A stretch of DNA of 64,000 bases from CAVYOE01 sp963770155 (lineage in GTDB: Bacteria > Actinomycetota > Thermoleophilia > Solirubrobacterales > 70-9): assembly GCA_963770155.1 (NCBI GenBank), contig CAVYOE010000001.1:372001-436000 (forward strand). Reading direction: 5' to 3'. The translations under genes and the position numbers were made by a program. Positions within the stretch are counted from its first letter, which is position 1. Each line of letters begins with the position of its first letter. This document shows positions 1 to 8,114 of this stretch, piece by piece. A model generated the notes under the pieces. It made no database searches, was not told the origin of the DNA, and saw nothing but the letters and a program-made list of their open reading frames with translations.

Positions 1-1687
1 CGAGGACCAGCGTGGTCACGTCGTCGCCGGCCGGGGCCTGTTCGACGACAAAGTCGCCGGCGAAGAACTGCATCGTCTTCGGCACGTTGATCTGGGGGTT
101 GGCCCCCGGAGCGGTGGCGCTGGTCAGCTCGATCCTGGCGCCGCTGGTACTGATCACGGTGCCGATCGGCAGCTGGGTGATGTGATTGAGGATCGCGCCG
201 TTGGCAGTCACGGTTCCGTCGAGCGGCCGTACGTTGACGCTCAGTCCCTGGCCCACGATCGGCGGCTCGAGCACGCCGCGTTCGAACACGTCACTTGCGC
301 CGTTGGTATCTCCGGGGACCAGGTCTGCGTCGGCCGCATCGAAGACGATCGCCTTGCCGTCGGCGCTGATTTGCGGAGTCACCGCATCGGCCGCGGCCGG
401 CGCTCCGATCACCCCGTTCCGGCGGCTGATCAGGAACGTCACCCGATTGACCCGGTCTCGGACGAAGATGTTGAAGAGACCGGTGGAGGAGTAGGTGAAG
501 GTCGCGGTGGAATTGAAGGCAACGAAGCGCCCGTCTTCGGAGAGGGAGGGGGTGATCGAGGCCTTGATCGAGAACGGGTCACCTGCCGGACCGGATTCCC
601 GCGACTCGACCGTGAACTGCCCCGTATTGCGCTCGTAGCTGTAGATGGTCGAGCCGCCCGTCAGCTCGTTCGGAGTCAGGCCCATGGACCAGGTGATCAC
701 GTTGCCATTGCCGGAGATGCCCACGCCTTTGAAGAGGAATGCCCCGCTCTGGTTGTCAGAGATGAGCTCGGTCGAAGAGGTGTCGAAGAGCTTCCGCAGA
801 TAGACGTCCTGGCTGTTGGGACCACCCCCCGGCACAAGCAGGTCCGAGCCCGAGCGAAATACCACAAGCGGGCAATTGGCAGGGACGGCGCAGTCTGCAG
901 GCGGCGTGTCGGTCGGCACCGCCACTGCCCGGGGGCTGCCCACCACGCTGTTGGCATCGCACGCGCCGATTCCCGGGGTCGGCGTGACCGCGTCCACGCT
1001 CACCGTGCGGGTGGTCGAGTTGTCGATCCGGCGCAGGAACACGTTGAACCGGGGAGTGACGCACGGGTTGCGGTTGGTGCCGTCAATCGACAGCGGCGCG
1101 ATGGTCGAGAACGCCACCCAGTTGCCGTCTGCCGAGACCGAGCTGACGATGTCGGTGCTGCCGACCGCCTGCAGGGGGTCGGGGTTGCCGCTGCCACTGC
1201 TGATCAGCCTCACGGTCGGCGCCGCGCAGCGGTCGTAGAGGTAGATGTCGGGCGAGGTGGTGGCGGTCGTGTCGTCGGCTCCCGCCAGCGGGGCGTTGGT
1301 CGCAAAGCTGATCCGGCAGCCGTTGTCGGAGATCGAGGGATTCGTGAAGGTGTAGTTGGCATCCCCCGGCTCAAAACCCGCGGTGATCGGCTCAGTGGTG
1401 TTGGTGACCAGGTTCCGGACGAAGATGTCGGCAGCGCCACCATCGAGGTCGGTGACTCCGTCGTCGGCCGTCGATTCGAACGCGACGATGCTGCCGCCCT
1501 CGTCGGTTACCGAATTGAATGAGCCGTTGGGCAACGGATTGTTGGCGAGCTGGCTGACCCGCTCGGTCTCATCCGGTCCCGGGACCGCCGCGGCCGCCGG
1601 GGCCGCGCCGAGCGAAAGCGCACAGCCCAAGAGCGCAACGACAAGCGCCGCCGCGCGTCCGATGCCCCTCGTTTCCTTTGGCTCCAC
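1..1687 (-). CDS. Secreted PD40/TolB-like repeat protein, C-terminus cut by window edge
   Basis: The frame is open from GTG at 1687 to the window edge (562 codons), so the C-terminus is missing. The start is supported by AGAAGGGA a few bases upstream and by the signal peptide that follows (residues about 10-33, hydrophobic core VVALLGCALSLGAAPAAAA). The mature part has recurring blocks such as ISDNGCRISFAT followed by DIYLYD or DIFVRN. These look like the short blades of PD40/TolB-type beta-propellers common in exported actinobacterial proteins. No catalytic motif is visible. A long open frame on the opposite strand (182-1522) is a codon shadow. The family call rests only on the blade-like repeats; ligand and role are unknown. 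Confidence 0.75.
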   Translation of the reverse strand, partial: MEPKETRGIGRAAALVVALLGCALSLGAAPAAAAVPGPDETERVSQLANNPLPNGSFNSVTDEGGSIVAFESTADDGVTDLDGGAADIFVRNLVTNTTEPITAGFEPGDANYTFTNPSISDNGCRISFATNAPLAGADDTTATTSPDIYLYDRCAAPTVRLISSGSGNPDPLQAVGSTDIVSSVSADGNWVAFSTIAPLSIDGTNRNPCVTPRFNVFLRRIDNSTTRTVSVDAVTPTPGIGACDANSVVGSPRAVAVPTDTPPADCAVPANCPLVVFRSGSDLLVPGGGPNSQDVYLRKLFDTSSTELISDNQSGAFLFKGVGISGNGNVITWSMGLTPNELTGGSTIYSYERNTGQFTVESRESGPAGDPFSIKASITPSLSEDGRFVAFNSTATFTYSSTGLFNIFVRDRVNRVTFLISRRNGVIGAPAAADAVTPQISADGKAIVFDAADADLVPGDTNGASDVFERGVLEPPIVGQGLSVNVRPLDGTVTANGAILNHITQLPIGTVISTSGARIELTSATAPGANPQINVPKTMQFFAGDFVVEQAPAGDDVTTLVL

Positions 1688-1793
1688 AGAGTCCCTTCTC
1701 CGCGAGTTTCCCTTGCCTGAGATTACCGGGAACATCTACCGGCGCAAGCGGGGGCGCTGAGCCCGCCGTCTCACTCGACTGGCAGGCAGTTGA

Positions 1794-1867
1794 TGCCGGG
1801 GGAGGGACTCGAACCCCCGACACGCGGATTATGATTCCGCTGCTCTAACCAGCTGAGCTACCCCGGC
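1794..1867 (-). tRNA. tRNA with CAU anticodon, probably elongator Met
   Basis: A complete 74-nt cloverleaf reads on the minus strand. The acceptor stem is GCCGGGG/CCCCGGC with discriminator A, the D arm is GCTC/GAGC, the anticodon stem GCGGA/TCCGC encloses ATCATAA (anticodon CAT), and the T arm GGGGG/CCCTC encloses TTCGAGT. It lacks initiator features, so it is elongator Met or the lysidine-modified Ile2 tRNA. The GCCGGGG acceptor is nearer to common Met tRNAs, but sequence alone does not settle this. CCA is not encoded. Confidence 0.92.
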
Positions 1868-2043
1868 GGGGAGGGAAATCGTAGCCTTGCGAGCCATTCG
1901 GTCGTCGATCCTCTTGGCGCTTGCGGAATTGGGTGCAATCTGCGTCACCACCAGTCCTTCTACCGGGAGTTTCTTACTGAGCCAGGACTGCCGGAAGGGG
2001 AGTAGGATCATCGGATCGGGCCTTCAGCGAGAGGAGATCGGTA

Positions 2044-3081
2044 ATGCGTAAATGGGTGGGAACCGTGACCACAGCAGCGGCTTTCGTTTGCCTTGGAGCG
2101 GGGACCGCAAATGCGGATGTCCTGCTCGACCAGACCGGATCACCGAACCCCAATGAGTCGATCCTGTCCAACCAGATCATCCCCAGCGGGATTCAGAACT
2201 GCACGGACGACCCTCCCAGCACGCAGGTCGCCGACGACTTCTTCGTGCCCAGTGGCGACTCCTGGAACATCGATTCCGTCAATGTGCGCGGTAGCTTCCT
2301 CGGCACGCCGCCGCCCAGCAACCTCTTCGTCAGGATCTATGCCGACGGGGGTGGCAAGCCCGGCGTGACCCTCTACCAGAACGAGGGGCCGCTGCCGGCG
2401 AGCGGCGGCCCGGACTATACGATCGCGCTGCCGAGTGTGCCGACACTCGGGCCCGGGGTTTACTGGATCTCGGTACAGCAGGCGGGTGCAATTCACTGCT
2501 GGACCGACTTCCCGGCCGGGGAGAACTCGAAGCGATGGCAATGGTCGCTTCGCACCACGAGCTCCGGCAGCCCGGCGCTGATGCAGGGCGGGAGCTGCGA
2601 GGACTGGTCGCCTCTCAACTGTGATCCGACCCTGTTGAGCGGCAGCCGTGCCTCGACCGGCATCGATACCCGCTACGGGCTCGCCGGGAACAGAACCGTG
2701 ACGCCGCTCTCCTGCGGCGCGGCTCCGGTGGGCTCCGGCGCGGGCAACTTCCATCCGAAGGTCTCGAAGCCGCAGACCGTGCTCGGCGTCCGCGCCATCC
2801 TCAAGGTCAGCGAGCCCTCCGATCTCACCATCGATGCGAAGGCGAAGATCAAGGGCAAGAAGGTCGACCTGGGCACGCACTCGCTCGCGAACGTGACCAA
2901 GAAGGCCAAGGTCCGGATCCCGCTGCCGGCGCCGCTGCGCAACAACCTCAGCAAGGGCGTCCCGGTGAAGCTGTTCCTCGATGTGACGACAAAGCCGAAG
3001 AGCGGCGGGTGTGGCGTCACCAAGAAGAAGCTGAAGCTGAAGTCCAAGGTCATCAACGTCAGGGCCAACCTGGTGAAGTAG
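2044..3081 (+). CDS. Secreted protein with lysine-rich C-terminal domain
   Basis: 345 aa, not assigned to a named family. ATG at 2044 follows GAGAGGAG at good spacing. Residues 1-24 form a signal peptide (core VTTAAAFVCLGAGTANA). The middle part (about 25-225) is beta-rich with several Cys and resembles exported beta-sandwich domains (NLFVRIYADGGGKPG, GVYWISVQQAG). The last 110 residues alternate hydrophobic and lysine positions (AKAKIKGKKVDLG, TKKKLKLKSKV), a style shared with the proteins at 12.3, 59 and 60.6 kb. It stands alone between a tRNA and the formiminotransferase gene. A surface or wall-associated role is plausible but not shown. Confidence 0.85.
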   Translation: MRKWVGTVTTAAAFVCLGAGTANADVLLDQTGSPNPNESILSNQIIPSGIQNCTDDPPSTQVADDFFVPSGDSWNIDSVNVRGSFLGTPPPSNLFVRIYADGGGKPGVTLYQNEGPLPASGGPDYTIALPSVPTLGPGVYWISVQQAGAIHCWTDFPAGENSKRWQWSLRTTSSGSPALMQGGSCEDWSPLNCDPTLLSGSRASTGIDTRYGLAGNRTVTPLSCGAAPVGSGAGNFHPKVSKPQTVLGVRAILKVSEPSDLTIDAKAKIKGKKVDLGTHSLANVTKKAKVRIPLPAPLRNNLSKGVPVKLFLDVTTKPKSGGCGVTKKKLKLKSKVINVRANLVK

Positions 3082-3100
3082 CGCGACTAGGGTTCGCGGG

Positions 3101-3988
3101 GTGACCGACCCCGCGCCCCTGCTCGGCGTTCCCAACTTCTCCGAAGGCGCAAACGAGCGCGTAGTCCGCGCGCTCGAGGCGACGCTCGCCGCCCACGCCC
3201 AGGTCCTCGACGTCCACTACGACGCGCAGCACAACCGCAGCGTGATCAGCGTCGCCGCGCCGCCGGGGCAGATTGCCGATGCTCTGTTCGCGGCCGCGGC
3301 TCACGCAATCGACCTGATCGACATGCGCACACAGCAGGGCCTCCATCCCCGGGTCGGGGCTGTCGATGTCTGCCCGGTCGTCTATCCGACGCCGGATGAG
3401 CGGGAGGCGGCCGGGGAGGAGGCATTGGTCCTGGCCGAGCGGCTTGGATCGGAGCTCGGGCTGCCGGTCTTTCTCTACGGGGAGCTGGCGAGCTCCGAGC
3501 AGCGACGTGAGCGGGCATTCTTCCGCCACGGCGGCCCCGCGGAGCTGGCGCGGCGGATGGAGGAGAGGGAGCTTCTCCCCGACTACGGGCCCGCAGCCGT
3601 GCATCCGACTGCGGGGGCGACCCTCCTCACCGCCCGCCCGCCCCTGGTCGCGTTCAACCTCGAGCTCGATACCCCCAACCCCGAGATCGCGCGGGCCATT
3701 GCCGACGAGCTCAGGGAGGCGGGGGGCGGCCTCCCCGGTGTCCGCGCCATCGGCCTGCCGAGGGCAGGGGAGCGGGCGCAGGTATCGATCAACATTCACG
3801 ATCCAGAGCGCGTACCACTCGCGACCGTGGTTGAAAAGGTGAGGGAACTGGCGGCAGAGCACGATGCCAGTCCGATCGAGGCGGAGCTGGTCGGACTCGC
3901 TCCCGAGGCGGCCCTCGCGGGCTATCCCGAATCGCCGCCGCTGCGCGATTTCGACCCGGCCGAGCAGGTGCTCGAGCGACGGCTGTAG
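3101..3988 (+). CDS. Glutamate formiminotransferase (FTCD N-terminal-like)
   Basis: 295 aa, GTG start 20 bases after the preceding stop. The protein matches the formiminotransferase domain of FTCD from end to end: N-terminal GVPNFSEGAN, then RSVISVAAPP, HPRVGAVDVCPVVY, PVFLYGEL, the GPAAVHPTAGATLLTARPPL loop and LVAFNLELDT. In known enzymes this domain moves the formimino group from N-formimino-glutamate to tetrahydrofolate in histidine breakdown. No cyclodeaminase domain is attached and no hut genes are nearby, so the physiological substrate here is unproven. The C-terminus retains the ferredoxin-like second half (VRAIGLPR, AQVSINIHD). The next gene starts 12 bases after the stop. Confidence 0.88.
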   Translation: MTDPAPLLGVPNFSEGANERVVRALEATLAAHAQVLDVHYDAQHNRSVISVAAPPGQIADALFAAAAHAIDLIDMRTQQGLHPRVGAVDVCPVVYPTPDEREAAGEEALVLAERLGSELGLPVFLYGELASSEQRRERAFFRHGGPAELARRMEERELLPDYGPAAVHPTAGATLLTARPPLVAFNLELDTPNPEIARAIADELREAGGGLPGVRAIGLPRAGERAQVSINIHDPERVPLATVVEKVRELAAEHDASPIEAELVGLAPEAALAGYPESPPLRDFDPAEQVLERRL

Positions 3989-4000
3989 ATTTCTGCCGGC

Positions 4001-4356
4001 ATGGCCAAGACAAAGAACGCAAGCGCACCCGCAAGCACCGTGGCACCCAGGGCGGCAGCGTCGCCCGGCCCCGCACCCGGCCGCGTAACCGGGCCGAGGC
4101 GCGTGCCCGCGCAACCCAGCGCCGCGAGGAGAAGCAGCTGCAGCCGCCGACATGGCGGGGCGCCCTCGGCAAGGGCCTGTTGGCCTCCGGCCTCTTCTTC
4201 GTGCTGTTCGTCGCCGTCTTCGGGCGGCCGGTGGCGTCTTCGGCCGGGGTCGCGGCCTTCACGCTCCTCTTCTACGTGCCCCTGAGCTACTACCTGGACC
4301 ACTTCTTCTATCGGCGCCGGGTGCGCCAGGCGCAGAAGCCCAAAGAGACGACCTGA
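4001..4356 (+). CDS. Small basic membrane protein, frameshifted
   Basis: ATG at 4001 encodes MAKTKN and then the frame goes wrong. Shifting by one base at about 4016-4018 gives a continuous, sensible protein: RKRTRKHRGTQGGS, an Arg-rich stretch, two hydrophobic segments (GLLASGLFFVLFVAVFG and AGVAAFTLLFYVPLSYYL) and a basic tail ending in KPKETT at TGA 4354-4356. The shifted frame has no start codon of its own, which supports a one-base loss. The total is about 118 aa: a short basic cytoplasmic N-terminus, two membrane spans and a basic end. The stop overlaps the next ATG (TGATG), indicating coupled translation with the metallo-hydrolase. Function unknown. Confidence 0.65.
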
Positions 4357-5000
4357 TGTCTCTCGACGTCCGCATGCTCACGGTCGGCCAGGTGGCCGAG
4401 AACTGCTTCGTGTTCCGCGCATCTGACTCGGACCGCGCCCTGATTGTCGATCCGGGCGACGAGGCCGAACGCATCCTCGCCGTGGTCGAGGAGATCGGGG
4501 CGACGGTGGAGGGGATCCTCCTCACCCACACCCACTTCGACCACATCGGCGCGGTCGCGCCCGTGGCCAGGGAGACCGGTGCGCCCGTCTGGTGCCCCGA
4601 GATGGAGGTGCCGGTGCTCGCCGACATCAATTCGTTCGTCCCCTGGCCCGGGTTCGGTTCGTTCGAGAACTACGACGCCGACCACACCGTTGCCGGCGGC
4701 GAGAAGCTCGAGCTCGCCGGGCTCGAGATCGACGTGATCTTCACGCCGGGACACAGCCCGGGGCACGTCACCTACGCCGTGCCCGAGCACGAGGCGCTGT
4801 TCTCCGGCGACGTTCTGTTTCAGGGCTCGGTCGGCCGCTCCGACCTGCCCGGGGGAGACTGGGCAACGCTGCTGGAGAGCATCCGCAACCTCGTCGACTC
4901 CTACCCGCCCGAGACCACGGTCTTCCCCGGCCACATGGGCATCACCACGCTCGGGGCGGAGCGCGCCACCAATCCGTTCCTGGCCGAGCTGGCGCGTTAG
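4356..5000 (+). CDS. MBL-fold metallo-hydrolase, glyoxalase II-like
   Basis: 214 aa. The start overlaps the previous stop. The metal-binding signature THTHFDHIG (HxHxDH) is near residues 56-64. Further ligands are visible in FTPGHSPGH, LFSGDVLFQGSVGRSDLPGG and VFPGHMG. Size and motifs are those of the small glyoxalase II/YcbL group of metallo-beta-lactamase hydrolases, which bind two Zn or Fe ions and hydrolyse thioesters or related bonds. There is no C-terminal glutathione-binding domain, as expected in an actinobacterium without glutathione, so the true substrate may be another thiol ester. hisS begins 53 bases downstream. Confidence 0.88.
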   Translation: MSLDVRMLTVGQVAENCFVFRASDSDRALIVDPGDEAERILAVVEEIGATVEGILLTHTHFDHIGAVAPVARETGAPVWCPEMEVPVLADINSFVPWPGFGSFENYDADHTVAGGEKLELAGLEIDVIFTPGHSPGHVTYAVPEHEALFSGDVLFQGSVGRSDLPGGDWATLLESIRNLVDSYPPETTVFPGHMGITTLGAERATNPFLAELAR

Positions 5001-5053
5001 CGCGCCTCGGCCGCGATCGGCGCGGCCGCCCCTATATGTAGGCTCGCGGCGCG

Positions 5054-6293
5054 ATGGCCGCCAAGTACCAGGCCCCGAAGGGGACCTTCGACGTCCTTCC
5101 GGAAACGGCGCTGCTCCGCGACCGGATCGAGCGGACGGCCCGCGAGGTCTTCGAACGCGCCGGCTACGGGCGAATCGAGACGCCCGCATTCGAGGACGCA
5201 GAGCTGTTCCGCGCGCGGCGTCGGCGAGGCCACCGACCTCGTCCAGAAGGAGATGTTCAGCTTCGAGGACAAGGGGGGGAGGCAGGTGACACTCCGCCCC
5301 GAGGGAACCGCGCCTATCTGTCGCGCGTATGTCGAGCACGGAATGCACAAGCGCCCGCAGCCGGTGAAGCTCTGGTACTCGGGACCGTTCTTCCGCTACG
5401 AGGCCCCGCAGAAGGGCCGCTTCCGGGCGTTCCAGCAGATCGGGGCCGAGGCGATCGGCACCGATTCGCCGCTGGCTGACGCCGAATCGATCATCCTGCT
5501 CGACGAGCTGCTGAGGGCGTTGGAGGTGCCGGGCCTGCGGCTGCGGCTATCCAGTCTCGGCTCGCTCGAGGCCCGCCAGGCCTACACCGAAGAGCTCCGC
5601 GCACATCTGCGCGCCAACCAGAGCGAGCTGGCCAAGGACGTGCGGGAGCGGATCGACTCCAACCCCCTGCGCGCCTTCGACTCGGACGACGTCGGTACCC
5701 GGCGCGTCATGGAGAAAGCGCCGACGACTTTGGAGCATCTCGAAGGCGAGGACTCCGAGCACTTCGGGGCAGTGAGGGAGCTGCTCGAGACAGCCGGCGT
5801 TGCGTACGACCTCGATGGAACCCTGGTTCGCGGGCTCGACTACTACACGCGGACCGTGTTCGAGTTCGAGTGCGACCGGCTCGGCGCCCAAGCCGGCATC
5901 GGGGGCGGAGGCCGCTACGACGGCTTGGTCGAGGAGCTCGGCGGCCCGCCCACGGCGGCGGTTGGTTGGGCCGCGGGGGTTGAGCGGATCGCGCTCGCTC
6001 TGGGAGACGAGGATGAGCCGCCGCCGCGGGACGTCTTTGTGGCCGCCGGCGACGATTCGCGGAGCGCCGCCTTTGCCCTCACCAACGAGCTCCGAGGCGC
6101 CGGACTCTCGGTCGAAACCGACCTCGCCGGCCGCAGCCTCAAGGGTCAGATGAAGCAGGCCGACAGGACGGGGGCCCGAATCGCCCTGGTTCTCGAGGGC
6201 GAAGGGGTCGCCCAGCTTCGCGACATGGAGAGCGGCGAACAGCGGCAGATCGATCTCGACCGGGCCGTCGACGAGGTGAGGAAGGAGCTGTGA
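5054..6293 (+). CDS. hisS: Histidyl-tRNA synthetase, one frameshift
   Basis: Charges tRNA-His. The N-terminus MAAKYQAPKGTFDVLP begins at ATG 5054, with the class II dimer-interface region following. At about 5206-5216 one base is in excess: ELF must be followed by the GVGEATDLVQKEMF segment, which lies in the next frame. Restoring the frame gives about 412 aa, a normal HisRS length. Conserved parts include motif 2 (RPEGTAPICRAY), the histidine-specific GLDYYTRTVFEFE, GGGGRYDGLVEELGG, and a C-terminal anticodon-binding domain (DVFVAAGDD, GRSLKGQMKQAD). The stop overlaps aspS (GTGA at 6290-6293), so the two synthetases form an operon as in many Gram-positives. An assembly or sequencing error is likelier than real loss. 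Confidence 0.93.
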
Positions 6294-8113
6294 GCGAGTC
6301 CGACACTGCGCCGCCGCTGCGCGCCAACGATTACCGCGACGCCTGGTGTGGGGCCGTTCTGCCCGCCCGGGTTGACGACGAGGTCCGTGTCGCGGGCTGG
6401 GTTCACCGGCGCCGTGACCACGGGGGTCTCGTCTTCATCGACCTTCGCGACCGCACCGGGATCGTGCAGCTCGTCTTCGATCCCGACGACGCCGGCGATG
6501 CCTTCGCCCTCGGCCACGAACTGCGTCCCGAGCACGTGATCAGCGCCACGGGGCCGGTGGTGCGGCGATCCGAGGAGACGGTCAATCCGTCCATCCCGAC
6601 CGGCGAAGTCGAGGTCCGGGTCAAGAGTGCCGATCTGCTCGCGTCGGCACAGACGCCGCCGTTCGAGATCGAGGGCTTCTCGGGCGAGGTGAGCGAGGAG
6701 ACCCGCCTGCGCCACCGATACCTCGACCTGCGCCGCGAGCAGATGCGCAGCGGCCTCGAGCTGCGCGACGCCGTCACGCGGGAGATGCGCGCGTTCCTTC
6801 ACGAGGAGGGATTCCTCGACGTGGAGACGCCCGTGCTGACCCGGTCGACCCCGGAGGGGGCTCGTGACTTCCTCGTCCCCAGCCGCCTCCAGCAGGGCTC
6901 GTTCTACGCCCTGCCGCAATCTCCGCAGCTGTTCAAGCAGCTGCTCATGGTCGGCGGGCTGGAGCGCTACTACCAGGTGGCGCGCTGCTTCCGCGACGAG
7001 GACCTGCGCGCCGACCGCCAGCCGGATTTCACCCAGCTCGATCTCGAGATGTCCTTCGTCGAAATGGACGACGTGATCGATTTGAACGAGCGGCTCTTGG
7101 TGCGGGTCCTGGCGGCTGCCGGGGTAGAGGTCGAAGCGCCCTTCCCCCGCATCCCCTACGACGAGGCAATTGCCAAGTACGGCAACGACTCGCCCGATAC
7201 CCGCTTCGGGCTCGAGCTCTCGGACCTGACCGAGCATCTGCGCGACACGGAGTTCAAGGCGTTTGGTGGCGTCATCTCCGGCGGCGGCGTCGTCTGGGGC
7301 ATCAACGCCGGCGCCCGCGACTTGCCGCGCGCGCAGCTCGACGGTTTGGTGGAGGACGCCCAGGAGCTCGGCGCCAAAGGACTCGTCTGGGCGGTGGTCG
7401 AGAACGCTGGGGAGGGCCCGGGGTGGCGTTCGCCGGTGGCCAAATTTCTCTCCGAGACGGAGGTCAGCGCGATCAACGGCACGCTCGGCGCTGCAGAGGG
7501 TGATCTGCTGCTACTCGTCGCCGACGAGGCGAAGACCGCAGCGGCGGTGCTCGGCGCTCTGCGCGAGCGGCTCGCTGCGCGCTGGGGGCTGGTGCCGGAA
7601 GGGACACAGGCACTGTCCTGGATCGTCGACTGGCCGCTGGTCGAATGGAACGACGAGGAGGGGCGCTGGGACCCCCTGCATCACCCGTTTACGAGGCCTG
7701 CCGGCGAGCTCGACCCGGCATCGCCGGGAGAGACCCGCGCGCTTGCCTACGACGTGGTCTGGAACGGAGTCGAGATCGGCGGCGGCTCGATCCGTATCCA
7801 CGATCCCGAGCTGCAGCAGAAGGCGTTCGGCGTGCTCGGTATCACGCCCGAAGAGGCACAGAACCGGTTCGGATTCCTGCTCGAAGCCCTGCAATTTGGC
7901 GCCCCACCGCATGGGGGGATCGCATATGGCCTGGACCGGATCGTGGCAATACTTCACGGAACCGATTCGATCCGTGACGTGATCGCATTCCCCAAAACCG
8001 CATCCGGCACCGACGCCCTGACCGCCGCACCCGCGCCGGTGGACGAGCAGCAGCTGCGCGAGCTCGGGCTCGCACTCCGCAAGGCCGGGCCTCGCAAGAA
8101 AGGAGGGGGCTGA
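6290..8113 (+). CDS. aspS: Aspartyl-tRNA synthetase, bacterial type
   Basis: 607 aa, GTG start overlapping the hisS stop. N-terminal OB-fold anticodon domain (GWVHRRRDHGGLVFIDLRDR), class II motif 1/2 region (QSPQLFKQLLMV, RCFRDEDLRADRQPDFTQLD), the bacterial GAD insert (about residues 300-420, GGVISGGGVVWGINAGARDL) and motif 3 (GIAYGLDRIVAIL), ending with the bacterial FPKT element. The residue after RRRD in the OB domain is His, as in non-discriminating enzymes such as that of Pseudomonas, whereas E. coli has Leu. The enzyme may therefore also charge tRNA-Asn for GatCAB repair. That specificity is an inference. Confidence 0.96.
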   Translation: MSESDTAPPLRANDYRDAWCGAVLPARVDDEVRVAGWVHRRRDHGGLVFIDLRDRTGIVQLVFDPDDAGDAFALGHELRPEHVISATGPVVRRSEETVNPSIPTGEVEVRVKSADLLASAQTPPFEIEGFSGEVSEETRLRHRYLDLRREQMRSGLELRDAVTREMRAFLHEEGFLDVETPVLTRSTPEGARDFLVPSRLQQGSFYALPQSPQLFKQLLMVGGLERYYQVARCFRDEDLRADRQPDFTQLDLEMSFVEMDDVIDLNERLLVRVLAAAGVEVEAPFPRIPYDEAIAKYGNDSPDTRFGLELSDLTEHLRDTEFKAFGGVISGGGVVWGINAGARDLPRAQLDGLVEDAQELGAKGLVWAVVENAGEGPGWRSPVAKFLSETEVSAINGTLGAAEGDLLLLVADEAKTAAAVLGALRERLAARWGLVPEGTQALSWIVDWPLVEWNDEEGRWDPLHHPFTRPAGELDPASPGETRALAYDVVWNGVEIGGGSIRIHDPELQQKAFGVLGITPEEAQNRFGFLLEALQFGAPPHGGIAYGLDRIVAILHGTDSIRDVIAFPKTASGTDALTAAPAPVDEQQLRELGLALRKAGPRKKGGG

Positions 8114-8114
8114 G

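Noticed and set aside
182..1522. Long plus-strand open frame opposite the secreted propeller-like gene
   Set aside because: It lacks any recognisable composition or motif and mirrors the codon pattern of the minus-strand gene, which has a signal peptide and repeats.
2140..5348. Several long minus-strand open frames opposite formiminotransferase, the metallo-hydrolase and hisS
   Set aside because: They are Arg/His/Pro-rich antisense shadows typical of high-GC DNA; the plus-strand products carry clear family motifs.
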